From the NCBI GenBank assembly GCA_903813345.2, contig CAIIXF020000011.1, forward strand, positions 33,536,166-33,600,165: DNA of 64,000 nucleotides. Reading direction: 5' to 3'. A program made the translations under genes and the position numbers. The notes beneath the pieces are model-generated. The model did no database searches and had not been told where the DNA came from. It saw nothing but the letters and a program-made list of their open reading frames with translations. Origin of the DNA: Owenia fusiformis (Eukaryota; Annelida; Polychaeta; Sabellida; Oweniidae). Shown piece after piece: positions 1-14,300 of this stretch. Numbering within the stretch: position 1 is the first letter of the stretch; each line of letters starts with the position of its first letter.

Positions 1-251
1 CGTTAAGTAATTTGCCCCGGGTTACGCGATATCGGGTTACTATAGCAACCATAATTTCAACCAATGAAATGATTGAATTCCAATCTTTGAGATGGTAACT
101 CAGAAATGTTGTGGGTACATGTATACCAAATTTCATGAAGATCTGATGAATACTTTTGAAATTACAACATCTTTGACGTTACTTCTGGATCACCCTGTAG
201 TTGGATATAACTTGATATAGTTGGATATAACTTGATATAATTGGATATAAC
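1..251. repeat. Left flank with TTGGATATAACT tandem repeat
   Basis: Non-coding. From about 200 to 251 a short unit built on TTGGATATAACT(T)GATATA is repeated, and it resumes after 673 on the other side of the foldback element. Confidence 0.6.
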
Positions 252-673
252 TTAAGGCCAGGGTGCATGTTGGGAAATTTTTTGCATTCCCCAATTGAGT
301 CACATGTTATTTTTCAAACAAGAATAACTCCTTCCCCAAATTGTCTACATCTTGCAGGTTTTCACAAAGAGTGCACTTATGTGCCTAGAAAAGCATTGTG
401 AGAAGATTTGTTATGTAAAATGTATACAAAACGAGAAAATTCAGTGAAAAAAAATTCTGAAAATTTTCTAAATTTTTTCATTGAATTTTCTTGTTTTTTA
501 TACAATTTATCAAAACATTCTTCTCACAAATCTTTTCTAGGTACATAAGTGTACTCTTTGTGCAAAACTGGAAGATATAGACAATGTGGGGAAGGAGTGA
601 TTCTTGTTTGAAAAATAACATGTGACTCAATTGAGGACTGCAGAAAATTTCCCATCATGCACCCTGACCTTAA
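252..673. mobile_element. Foldback MITE with TTAA target duplication
   Basis: Two arms of about 205 bases (256-460 and 465-669) are near-perfect inverted copies. The ends are GGCCAGGGTGCATG on the left and its complement, with one change, on the right. Both ends abut TTAA (252-255, 670-673), the target of piggyBac-type transposases. No coding capacity. It split a GGATATAACT tandem repeat. Confidence 0.8.
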
Positions 674-2123
674 TATAATTGGATATAACTTAATATAGTT
701 GGATATAACTCTCAAAGACAGTAGCATGTGAAAAATACAATTATACTTAGCGCATCATTTTATATGCAGTATAAACACAAACAATAATCACATTTGACGG
801 TGCTTTTTGACAAATTATTTGGTTGTCAAGGAAACCTAGTTGTGTACCAATGATTACGTAGTTTATTTTTAAGATAATGTATATCAAGAACAATATTATA
901 TCATCAAATGCTTAATAACTTACCTAATACCTACGCATTTGTTTTTATTAATTTGAGTTACCAGGTTACCACTTTATTATTGTGATACTCATCACATCTT
1001 TAAAACAAAACATGACTGAAAGGAGATGCTATCGTTTATCATGATGCCATATTATTATTAGATCATTTATTTGAAAATCAGTCTCAATTCTATTTGGACT
1101 TGCTGTTTCGATAGAATAGAAAAACAATCTGAAATAGAAATCAAACATTAACTGCAGAAGTCAGTCGCATGTGAAATGAGAGTTAGGCGGGATATATCAA
1201 AACTGACGCTTTTATCCCTGTTAGTAGACGATGATAAGTCTGGTATGTATTTTATAATTTTATTGTTTTATTCTCAAAATTGTTGGCAGTTTTTGTCAAG
1301 ATTATGTCATGAATTTGACAAGATAATGAAAAACAAATTCTTTAATCATTATTATTATTATATGCATTAATTAGGAAGCTGTTGTTAAATCTATATTTCT
1401 AACTTTTGAATTTTGGCTAATAGGATTAGCAAAGGATTGGGTATAATGGCCTATCCAATGACCAGAATGATTACATGAAATATACATAAGAGAGATATTA
1501 GTATACATGATATGTGGGTACATAGAGGTCGGATGTCCTATGATTTATTATTGATATGATTTTTATCCCAAAATGGACATTGATAATATGGGTCAAAATA
1601 TAATATTTTCCAATGGTTACAATTTTTTTTTTAAATGACCATGCTATGTGATGTGATCTTTGTTTAACATTCATTATTGGGAACCATTGTAATGTAATCA
1701 AGAAAGCTGTAAATGATAAAAACATATAAAAAGAGATTATATTTACATCAGTACAATATATGTCACTTGGAAGTGATCTGAAAGCTATAGTACAGGGACT
1801 GTCCCAAGCAATGATTTTAGAGATATCTCAACCTCGTCCTATTATTCCATCTATAAGGTTCAAGATAAAAACCTAAATATGTTAATTCGTAAAACATACC
1901 TATATGCATTACATATTATCCCAATTTTCTTGAGAATAGAGAACATGCCCAGTTCTAGATTTTTGTAAAATTGGAGCTTTTCAGAACCAAAATATATATT
2001 TTCAGATTAAAGAACATGCCCAGTTCTAGATTTTTGTAAAATTTGAGCTTTTGCGAACCAAAATAAAGAGAGAGAACCTAAATCCCAACAGGTATATAAA
2101 ACAGATTTGATTTTTACTTCCAG
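674..2123. other. Upstream region and first intron of AMBRA1
   Basis: No gene recognised apart from the tentative exon at 1176-1242. AGAACATGCCCAGTTCTAGA with its following bases occurs twice (about 1941 and 2011), a short direct duplication just before exon 1. Confidence 0.4.
1176..1242 (+). CDS. AMBRA1: Tentative upstream first coding exon of AMBRA1
   Basis: An ATG at 1176 opens 22 codons (starting MRVRRDISKLTLLSLLVDDD) to a good donor (TCTG then GTATGT at 1243). One leftover base joins in frame to the exon starting at 2124 after TTCCAG, giving ...DDDKSEN followed by the methionine at 2129. This is seen in the sequence only as a compatible splice and frame. I recognise no homology in these residues, and the exon could equally be chance or untranslated leader. 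Confidence 0.35.
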
Positions 2124-2128
2124 AAAAT

Positions 2129-2302
2129 ATGGATGATGACAAAGTTGATGAAAAATCAATTGCAGAATTAGCTCCAGCACAAAGTGTTGTACAATATGTC
2201 TTCAACAGAGAACTTGGCAGGTCAAAGAGATGTTCTAGATGGAGAGACAAAGATGCAAACACCTTGGTTGAGGAGAAAGCATGTCAGTCCCTTAAAACCT
2301 CA
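2129..2302 (+). CDS. AMBRA1: AMBRA1 exon 1 (N-terminal segment)
   Basis: Fifty-eight codons beginning [10 protein letters not shown], with acceptor TTCCAG ending at 2123 and donor GTAAGT at 2303, phase 0. The stretch [14 protein letters not shown] followed by an acidic helix matches in position the N-terminal helical region of AMBRA1 that precedes the first WD40 strand and contacts DDB1 in vertebrates. The match is weak in residues, so assignment rests mainly on the in-frame junction to exon 2. Confidence 0.75.
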
Positions 2303-5300
2303 GTAAGTACATGTAATGTCCTTTTGTATGGCTTTTGATAATCTTTACATCTCATCATACCACCATTAGTGGGTATTGCATTTAATCTGTCTGGAAGGCA
2401 CTTTGCCCTATGTACTTCATTACGGATATCCCTTCATAACATTGGATTTTCTTTCATTGGATATTCTGAAGGGTATGATGCTCTTCGGTGTTATCAATTG
2501 AGCCCACTATTGAGTTTGAATTAGGAAATTCACATTACATGCCTGGTCATTTTAGTTTTGCATACTGCCATAGAATATTTTTTTGATTGATTATGAAGAG
2601 GATGTCTCTTATTTTTCTGGGCTGATTATAGTTTTTTTTATTAGATTTTAATGATGGTATTATATTCAGAGAAGACACTACAAAACATACCCTTTCTTGC
2701 TAAATGCTAAAAAATGATGATTCCAAAAATTACCTGCATTTTCATTTTATCTAAATATATATGTATGTAATTATGTATCAGTGTAAAATAAGAGAGACGG
2801 TTGGTGAGACTGAACCATATTTAATTATCCCATCGAACGAAGTTCGGAGGGATATAGGGAACGCCTCCGTCCGTCCGTCCGTCCGTACGTACGTCCGTCC
2901 GTCCGGGCAATAACTCAAATACCGTTGGCCCGATTTTGTTCATATTTTGTACACATATACCCTATGGGGGTAGAAGTTCTGCTCGAAAGCCGATTTTCAA
3001 AATGGCCGCTCATTTCAAAATCGTGGCCATTTTAGTGCCTAATTTACAGTAATTTAGGTGCAATATGTAAAACTGTAATAGCAATATGTTTTAGATGTAA
3101 AAAAATTATATAGGACATTAATAAAGCTAGAAATGTAGATATTAAAGAAGCACATGGCAGCCATCTTGAAAAATGGCGGCCTTTACTCGTTATTTTACGA
3201 TTTTTGCTGTAACTCGAAAAGTAGTGGAGCGATTTTGTTCATATTTGGTATGTGAATACTATAAACATTGCACACTGTCTAAAGACAATTTTGGTAGAAG
3301 TCGGCCATTTTGAAAAATTGCCACCATTTTAACGTATTTTACTATAACTCGAAAAGTAGTGGAGCGATTTTGTTCATATTTGGTATGTGAATACTATAAG
3401 CATGACACACTGTCCTATGACACTTTTGGTAGAAGGCGGCCATTTTGAAAAACATTTTGAAAAATGGCCGCCATTTTAACGTATTTGACTATAACTCGAA
3501 AAGTAGTGAAGCGATTTTGTTCATATTTGGTATGTGAATACTGTAAGCATGGCACACTGTCTAATGACACTTTTAGTAAAAGGGGGTCATTTTTCAAAAT
3601 GGCCGCCATTTTAACGTATTTTACTTTAACTTGAAGAGTAGTGGAGCGATTTTGTTCATATTTGGTATATGAATACTATAAGCATGGCACATGGTCTAAT
3701 GACACTTTTGGTAGAAGGCGGCCATTTTGAAAAATGGCTGCCATTTTTGCTATATACTTTGTTTGTAAAAATGCCATCCATGGCTGTTCGATGGGATTCG
3801 CTACGCTTTGGCGTTGCCGTTGTTCTGGTTGTCGCTAATGTTGAAAAACTTTAGCAATCAGCTGACTGTATCTATGTTATTATTAGAAATAAATCGATAA
3901 CATAAAAAAAACTGAACCATATGCAGTGCCAATTAAATCTTAAATCATAAGTATTCAAATCATACAGGCCTGTAGCCAGCGTTTGCCAAGGGGGGTTCAT
4001 TTTTTGAAAAATTCTGGGGGTTCACATTTGACAATTTTGGCTCACACTCGCTTGAACAGTGCTAAGATATGGTGAAAACTGCATAATTTTGAAATAATTT
4101 TTCGCTTGAACCCCTCCCCCAAATTAGTGACAAACCTCTAAAATAGAGTACATTATGTTGCATGCGCATGTATGAATATGTAGAGAGTAAAAAGTATTTC
4201 TAGGCTATTAGGAAGTTCAACCTTTATAAATACAAATTGAGAAATTTTTCTATATATTTTCAATAAGTTTCATAAGGTATATATTTTAATGATTCATATA
4301 TAAATTCATATGTATTTAAGCCCTTGTAACATTCAGCATCAGATTTGCGGCTTATGTTAATCTAAAAGAAAAGCACAATAAGACAACAGGGAAAACAAAC
4401 CTCTAATATTCCAACAAATATGATATAACACAGAAAGAAACAATGTTTAACTCCCACTTTAAATCAGTTTGGTACATTCAAGGTTTTATCATTTACCACT
4501 TACCATACCTGATATAACTATTTAAGAATTAAGTCTCTTATTTACTTCTATTTTTACTTGTCTTTAATAGGTTTTACTTGCTTTCACTTATCAACTGACA
4601 ACAACAATTAATTTGGATCACTTCACTGAAGTAAAAGTACATGCTTTGTGAATCAGCCATTGAGATTAATTACTATTAAGAGCGTTAATGGCATATGAGA
4701 GTCTTGTTTCATAATTTGCCTTGTCATTGTTTCTGTAACTAGTCACGCATATATGGATGTAATATAAACCTGTTCCAGGCACCTACCATGATTAAGATGT
4801 GAGGGTTGGCATTTTTCATATTTTCTGGGCTTTTATAAATGTATTATCTGTCTACAGGTACTTATACTATAATAATGTAAATATATTACTGGAATGACAG
4901 CATTCATTATCTTGATGGTCTTTGTAAGATGTCTGACATTATTAGCACAATATACAGGACCCTCATTTTAGATATACATGTATAGTAGTATGAGTTTATT
5001 ATTGTAATCCTCATGTATGCCATCACTTCAAAAACTAAACATTTTTGAGAAAATTATTTTCTGAAAGCCTAATATCATGTATTATTTTTATGTCACCACC
5101 AAAAGTGGTGACATATTGTTATGGTCTCTGTTTTTTATGTCACCACCAAAAGTGGTGACATATTGTTATGGTCTCCGTTTTTTTGCGACGGCGGTTGGTT
5201 GTTGGCGTCCGGCGTCTGGCGTCCGGCGTCCGGCGTCTGTAACAATTTCTTACAACTTCCTATAACTTAACAAATACTGTTTAGACTGACTTCAATTTTT

Positions 5301-8300
5301 TTCTAAATCATCTACATGTTCTCAGAAGTTCAAATCTGACTTTAGATTTGACATTTGACCTTCAATGACCTTCTCAAGGTCAAAAATGTCTTTTTTCAAC
5401 TTGCTTCACATTGACTAAATTTTTTTTCAAAATCATCTACATGTTCTCAGAAATTCAAATCTGACTTTAGATTTGACATTTGACCTTCATATCTGACTTT
5501 AGATTTGACATTTGACCTTCTCAAGGTCAAAAAAGGTCAAAAAGGTCTGTTTTCAACTTGCTTCAAATTAACTAAATTTTTTTTCAAAATCATCTACGTG
5601 TTCTCAGAAATTCAAATCTGACTTAAGATTCGACTTAAGATTTGACATTTGACCTTCAATGACCTTCTCAAGGTCAAAAAAGGTCAAAAAGGTCTGTTTT
5701 CAACTTGCTTCAAATTGACTAAAAAAAAATTTCAAAATCATCTATGTATTCCCAGAAATTCAAATCTGACTTTAGATTTGACTTAAGATTTGACATTTGA
5801 CCTTCAATGACCTTCTCAAAGTCAAAAAAGGTCAAAAAGGTCTTTTTTCAACTTGCTTCAAATTGACTAAATTTTTTTTTCAAAATCATCTACATGTTCT
5901 CAGAAATTTAAATATGACTTTAGATTTGACTTTAGATTTGACATTTGACCTTCACTGACCTTCTCAAGGTCAAAAAAGGTCAAAAAGGTCTTTTTTCAAC
6001 TTGCTTCAAATTGACTAATTTTTTTTTCAAAATCATCTACATGTTCTCAGAAATTCAAATCTGAATTTAGATTTGACATTTGACCTTTAATGACCTTCTC
6101 AAGGTCAAAAAAGGTCAAAAAGGTCTGTTTTCAACTTGCTTCAAATTGACCAAATTTTTTTTTCAAAATCATCTACATCTTTTCAGAAGTTCAAATTTGA
6201 CTTAACAAGTTCTCAGAAGTTCAAATCTGACTTTAAATTTGACCTTTGACCTTCAATGACCTTCTCAAGGTCAAAAAGGTCTTTTTTCAACTTGCTTCAA
6301 ATTGACTAATTTTTTTTCAAAATCATCTACATGTTCTCAGAAGTTCAAATCTGACTTTAGATTTGACATTTGACCTTCAATGACCTTGAAAAGGTCAAAA
6401 AGGTCTTTTTTCAACTTGCTTCAAATTTACTTAATTTTTTTTTCAAAATCATCTACATGTTCTCAGAAGTTCAAATCTGACTTTACATTTGACATTTGAC
6501 CTTCAATGACCTTCTCAATGTCAAAAAAAGTCAAAGAGGTATTTTTTCAACTTGCTTTAAATTGACGAATTTTTTTTTCAAAATCATCTTCATGTTCTTA
6601 GAAGTTCAAATCAAACCTTCTTAAGGTCAAAAGGTTTTTCCAACTTGCTTTAAATTGACCAAATTGTTTTAGGTGGTGACATTTTGTCATGTTAATGCCT
6701 TGTCATCACCATGTTGTCCTCATGCTAAAAGTGACAAAAATATCATATAATTTAATTTAAATTATATCACTAAAAATCACTTATTTATTGATATCATATA
6801 CTCATCTATACCATTCCCTCCCTATTATACAATTTGTGGCTTTCGCATCAAATTGAATCAAAAGAAACAACAATAGAAAGATCATCATATTATTTTAATG
6901 ATGATTGACATATTATTGCTCAGGTATTGTTTTCCAATAGTCTGGATTTATGTTTTTGTTGTTTTTATATTTTTTAGCCTTGTGAGCTGTCAGGCCAGTC
7001 CAGAGCAACATTCCTCATGACCTTCAGCCCAGATGGGTGAGTACATCACAACATATCACCAGGCCCATAGCTAACTTTTGGGGTTCATTTTTGACAACTT
7101 TGGTCCAAAATCACTTATAAAGTACTCAGAATTGTAGAAAACAGTTTGATTTTGAAAGAGTTTTTGGCCAGGGGCTCAAAACCCTCGAAGCCCCTGGCTA
7201 TGGGCCTGATCATATTTTATGCTTGAGACTTTGAGAATCTACCCCCTTCCCAATTATATTATTCTCTACCCAGATGTCTAAAAGGTGTGTGTATGTAAGT
7301 GTTCATATTGACATCACATACACATCCGTACACTCATACTGACATTATCACATGTGCAATACATGGAGATCCATACAGTTACTTCAAAATCACATGTACA
7401 ATGCAAGATCTGTGCACTCATATTGACATCTCATGCAGATTCATATGTTTGGATCCATGCATTCACACTGACATCACATGAATAATACATGTAGATCCTT
7501 ACACTCACACTGACATCACATACATAGAACATGTACAATACATTCAAATCGTCTCATCCCCTAAGTTGGTAAAATAATTAATGTGTGAACAATCTTAGTT
7601 TCAAGAGAAACTAATTTTTTCAATCAAATTTACTTAATTTGACAAAGGCATGGTAACAAATATGTCATGCCATGGCATCCAAAGAGTCAATAAAAGATGT
7701 ATATATTTCCCAAAGAAAACAAAACATAAAAATACACAATTGTTGTACAATATACAACTGACTTACCCATTCATTAGAATTACCTCAAGGAACAATGATT
7801 ACAGAGTAAGCTGAATTCTCCTGAAATATTTCCCTAACTGATCATAAATCTAGCCTCCATATTGGCTCGAGACAGTCATAGTACTTCAGGGGCAATAAGT
7901 TAAGTAAATCTAATCATCTATTCAGTTTTAGTATACACCTTCAAGGCAACCTCAAACATAAATTGTGAGTTAGTATTCTTGCAGTATGTTTTATGTAAAA
8001 TATAGTAAAAAGGCATGAAATGATCAAGGAAAATAAGGATCTTTTACGTTGTAGACATTCTCATGGTCCTTGCCAGGTTTTTGTACGTTTGGAAGATTTT
8101 AAATTTTGGTTTTTTATTTAACAATTTTAACAATGAGAGTGAGGAAAAAGAGATATGTGCAATTTAGTGTGGAGTTCTGCAGCTCTGTCTCAAAGCAAAT
8201 GTGTACCATGGCGGTATATTATAAAGAAATTCATATTTTAGCTAGAATTCACATAGAATCCACTCTTCAAGGGGAGTATTTTTAAGCTGGGGCTCAAGTA

Positions 8301-11300
8301 TCTGAAAAACACATGTTGTATATGAAAAACACATGTTTATTTTTTTGACCAAACTGTTCTATAAATGTATTGTTCTAAACTGTATTTCTTAAGAAGAAAT
8401 CTGAATTGTTTTCAATCCTTTTTCAGAACTGACCCTACTTTGAACGGCTATTATTTTCAAATTATTTGTAAAATTGATAAACATGTTTATCTACTCAGTA
8501 AATTTTCTAAATACAGGTGTATTTAAATATTCTTGACCAGTAATCTCCAACCAGGTGGTATTGATTACAAAATGTAAATTTATCTAGAATCCATGCCACC
8601 AATAGATAACATATTTACTTTTCTACTCCTATTTAACTTAGAGAGTCAATTCTTCAGGCTATTTCCATTGTTTCTTTATAAACAAAATTTTTTAATTTGT
8701 TTTTGCATTAATTAGAACCTCCTTAGTACTATATCTTTTATTATTTAGTTTTTAATAAATACAATTAATATATTATAATGAATAATTAGAGTAATGTACA
8801 TTGTTTTAAGTTACAATGAAAGTCAGAAGTTAAGAAGTTAAAATATAGGTGCATTATAAAATGTATTTGCCATGTTTATTTATTCAAAGTAACCCGTGGA
8901 AAATTTAGACCATTCTAATAACATAGTTGTATATTATGTCCAATATAGTGCTCAGCAATGGTATAATAATGCTTATAGCTATGAGTGAGATTACATGTTT
9001 ATTTTAGGAGTATGATAAAATAGGGGTCAATAATTCAAATATCTTGAATGTTAATATTACCTACATATTTGTTGGTGTATTAATATATAAGGGTTATGTA
9101 CTGGGAGGTTTTGGATATGGGGTTTATCCAGAGGGAGATATGCATATCTACCTATACCAATAGTGGAGTTTTCTAATTTTCTTTCAATTTTTTCAATATT
9201 TTTTAAATTTTTTCACATTTTTCAAAATTTTTAAATTTTTTCTATTTTTTTTCTTTTTTTCAATTTTTATTTTTTTCAAATTTTTTCACAAATTTTTTGC
9301 CCTGGAGCGGGAGATATGGTGGGAGATATGGAGGTTCAGGATATGGAAACTTCAAAATCAGGATACAGGACATATCTTGCCAACTTATCTCCCTAAAACT
9401 CTACTTGGCATAGGATAAATATGTTTATCCCATACTTGGACGTGTTACGGGTACATAAAGCCGGTTTGTAAAAACTTATATTTTCATCAGCGGGCAGATA
9501 TAGCTTAACGGCCCGCTCCGAGCGGGCAGATATAGTATATCTGCCCGCTACGTCATAATCGCTGTTCCCGCATTGGTTCTTTTTTGTAACGTTTGCATAC
9601 TGTAAACGACAATGGAGAAAAATGCAGACAATCGCGATCTGTTGGATGCATTAACGAAGGGGAGGAGCTATATGCCCCGTTAATTATCAAAGATTTGAAC
9701 AGGAAAACCCGCCTACAGACAAGAATACAAAACTGGACATGAATATTTTAAGATAATTCCACGGATGGTTGCAACGTTTCCGAACTTTGGCCAATTGAAC
9801 AATGTGATAAGTATGGGATAAACAGATCATCCTATAGTCGGTTTAGGATATTGGGATTATCCCTTGGCCAATATAGTATCCTATATCTACCCTCGGGACC
9901 TACGGCCCTCGGGCAGATATATTACATTGGCCTCGGGATAATCCCAATATCCTGAACCTCATATAGGATAATCTCTATTTATTAGGGACAGAGAAATATT
10001 TCATGATAATTATCTACTTTCAAAATTTTCAAAATTACCACCACAAGTGGTGACATATTGTTATAGTCTCCTACTTTTTATGGACAGCATTCAGCGGTTT
10101 GCATCTGTAACAAATGACAGGTGGTGACATTTTGCATGTTAACGCCTTGTTACATTCTTAGTTTGGTGCAATGTTGTTTCAACATTCTATGCTGGGTGTA
10201 AGTAGTTACATTTTCTTTAATCTGGTGAAACATTTGAATTTTGGATATTTCCCTAAAAAACCATATAGATTAAACTGACATTTTTATGTTCAAGTATTTC
10301 AGGATTTAAAAGCATTCTTTCTATTATTCATACTGACATGCACAGATAAAAAAAACACTGCTGTCGTCTAGTAGAGATGATTAGTACTCAATCTAGAACA
10401 TCATCATGAAAAGAAATAGGTAAAATTGTTATGAAAATTCAAGACAAAGCGGGAACTTACATTCTGGTATGCCAGAGCCCCTCTTATCTGCCGTTTGGAA
10501 GGATAAAGACAAAGGGGGTGTGGCTATCGCAATGGGGAACTTATTACTTCAATGAATATTTGAAAATGTTATATCACCTTGGAGTATTCCACATACAGTT
10601 TATGGATATGTTGATATTTACTGGCTATATGATAAATATCATCTCCAGGGACTTAATATGGTTGTTGTATAGGGCATTCTGTGTATTAGTCTTATGTATA
10701 CTGTTATTGGCATAGTCATTGTCACTTTGTCCGCAAATAGCAAAAATATACAAGGTACTATATTGCACTTTTGTCAATAAAAGGAATATTTATTTTACAA
10801 CATGCAAAAGAAAATAACTCATCTTCCCATAAAAAGTCTCTATGATAATTCCAAGATGCTTCTTTCTCCTACATTATACGGGTTTACATCCCATATAAAG
10901 ATAATAAAACAAACTTTATTGTTTCCAACATGATGAGTTCTCATTTTATTATACTAAAAATAGCACTTATTTATGTGAACAAAGAAAAAGGCTAAATATA
11001 TGGTCGTATTTCATACTTGAGTGGGTTTGGGGTACATATCACCCGGGAATATATATCATATCTGAGAAGCGGGCAGGATATATTGTATATGTCCCGCTCT
11101 AGGCCAAATGCGGGCAGATATAATATATCCATCCCGCTCCCGGGAATTTTTTCAAAAGTTTAAAAAAGTTTTTTTTAAATTTCAGAAATTTTTCAAAAAG
11201 TTTAAATGTTACAATTCTATTGTATTGAACTGAAGGAATATTATGAAAATGTTAAATATAAATTGTGTTTTTACAGTATAGGCCTATCTTGTCTTTTGAA

Positions 11301-14300
11301 AAAGGTGGTAAAGGTTATATCTACCCCAAACCCACTCAAGTATGAGATACACCAGTTATGTATGGTCGGTTTTGGATACAGTGTTTATCCCGCGGGAAAT
11401 ATGTGTATCTCCCTCGGTCCCTGCGGTCTCTCGTGAGATACACATATTTCCCTTGGGATAAACCCTGTATCCAAAACCTCCCAGTACATAACCCTTATAT
11501 ATTCCTCTATTATTCTAAATTAATTCACTGAGAGCTTTATCACATTCCACATTGATTCCTGTCTCTGTAAACAAAGCTATGAACTGTCCATGTATGCTTT
11601 GTTGATTTGATTTTGATGGAATTTATTGTTGAATTTAATTATGAAATATTAATGATGATTCAATTAAGATATATAGTCAATGTCCTCTACTTGGTAGGAA
11701 AGCTTACACAAAACATTTTGATAAGGTGGTCTATATTTTTGAAAGTTCTGATTATTGAAGAAGCAAATTCAATCATAAAATTGTTAAGTGAACCAGAGCT
11801 ATAGGAAGACACCGGGTTGATATCTGATGTATGAAATGCTATAGAAGCAAAACAAGATTTTCTTATTCCATACCTCCATTTTCAAGAGCTCAAATTTATA
11901 TAGTTTGTATAGTTTAGTTACACTGGCATAGCTAGGATTTCTGTAGGAGCTGTAAAGAGACAAAATATATATGAAGGGAAATTGGGTCTCTGAGCAAAAG
12001 GGTACTTTCAGGCAAATTTTTGATAATAATAGATATACTAGATATTTATCAATGATGCAAAGATGATGCCATTCTTTATTTAGTATTTATTTGAAGATTT
12101 AAAGCGAATCAGTTCATTACCATGTTGAAATGGACCATGGCCATACCATGGTATACCATGGTATGACCATGGTATACCATGGTATATGGCCATGAAATGC
12201 AATGAAATACCATGGTAATACCATGGCCGATCATGAACGTTAAATGGCACCATTGCATTTCATTGTTAACAGTGCGTTTTTAACATGGAGTTTTCCATTG
12301 AAAAAATACTGCCGTTTCGCAGTATTTCATGGTCAGAAACCATCAAATGCAATGATATCATGGTCAAGTTGTCGGCCATGATATCATTGCATTTGATGGT
12401 TTCTTGACCATGATATCATTGCATTTGATGGTTTCTGACCATGAAATACTGTGAAACGGCAGTATTTTTTCAATGGGAAACTCCATGTTAAAAAAACGCT
12501 CCTGACCATGAAATGCAATGGTGCCATTTAACGATCATGATATACCATGGTATACCATGGTCAATTAACATGTAATTTTGTATCTAAAAAATACCACCGT
12601 TTCACAGTATTTCATGGTCAAATACCATCAAATGCAGTGATATCATGGTCTAGACATTTAACCATGATAGGCAATGGAGCCATTTAATTATCACGATCTA
12701 CCATGGTATACTGTGGAAACTATACTTAAAATTTTGCATTTAAAAATACTGCTATTTTGCAGTATTTCATGGTTGCAAACCATCAAATGCAATGAAGTAC
12801 AGTCAAGATGTTTAATCGAAGACTGGAGGTTTGACTTACAAAATATTAATCTCCTATTTATCTGACAACAGTCAAATAAAAGTAAAGCATATTTGTTTAA
12901 CAAAAAAAATTTGTTTCTAGGGTTATTAACTTAATTATTCATAATAGAAATTGATTTATTAAATAAAGGAACAAAAGTATATAAATTTGTGATTTTGATG
13001 AATATCAGAATCACTAATTATAATAATTTGGTTATCTAATTAACATTTATTAATAAAGATATTTCATGTAAAAAATACTTTTTGAACATGGTCCTTCATT
13101 GTATTTCACTGCATTGCAAGAAAGACCATTGCATTTCATTGCATATCATGATCAATCATTGTATTTCATTGCATTTCATGGTTAAACGTGGTATTTCATT
13201 GCATTTCATGATCCATTTCAACTCTGACCAAATTTAGACTTGAGACTCTTGTAGAGTTCTTTTTAGCAATGAAATACCATGGTATAACCATGGTATTTGA
13301 TGGTCGGGTTTGACAATGAAATGCTATGAAATACAATCAACCACGAAATGCAATGATATGCCATGATAAATGATAGTTATGATTATGGCAATGAAATACC
13401 ATGGTATGACCATAGTTTTTGATGGTCAGGTTTGACAATAAAATGCTATGAAATACCACCAACCATGGAATGCAATGATAAAACCATGATAAATGAGAGT
13501 TATGATTTTGGCAATGAAATGACATGGTATGACCAAGGTAATTGATCGTCACACGGTACAATGAAATGCCATGAAATGTCATCAACCATGATATACCATG
13601 GTAAATGATGGTCAAGTACATAACAATAAAATATCATGGTATGACCATGACATTTGATTGTCAAATTGTACAATGAAATACCATCAACCATAATATACAA
13701 TGGTAATACCATGGTAAATGATGGTCAGGAACATGGCAATGAAATACCATGGTATGACCATGGTATTTGATTGTCACATCTTATAATGAAATGCCATCAA
13801 CCATGATATACCATGGTAAATTATGGTCAGGAACATGGCATTGAAATACCATGGTATTTGATTGTCACATCTTACAATGAAATGCCATGAAATGCAATCA
13901 ACCATGATATACCATGGTAATACCATGGTAAATGATGGTCAGGAACATGGCAATGAAATACCATGGTATTTGATGGCAAACTTTGGACATGAAATACCAT
14001 GAAACATGGTATAACATGATATACCATGGTCAAAAATTGACCAAAAAAACATCATTGCCACCATGGTCAAAGTTGATGGTAATTTCATTGCCGATCATGA
14101 TAGACCATGGTAAACCATGGTATACCATGGTATCATGGTTTACGTTTAAACATGGTAATGTACAAAAATTACATTGAAGTGTTTTTTTTAAATTAGCACT
14201 TAGAGACTGCATGTATTTGCAACTAGACAATATTCATATTCTCTTATGGTAATTTTTCAGTGTATACATAGAGGTTATTTAATGGGGGGGGGATGGAATA

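Noticed and set aside
5090-6702. CRISPR array
   Set aside because: Direct repeats are contiguous imperfect units without constant repeat and unique spacers, and the context is animal DNA.
10431-10715. 94-codon plus-strand hydrophobic frame in AMBRA1 intron 2
   Set aside because: No splice or homology support; AT-rich DNA readily gives hydrophobic frames.
13337-14230. Several frames coding WYHGISW-like repeats
   Set aside because: Encoded by CCATGG/CAATGAAATACC satellite words on both strands, not proteins.
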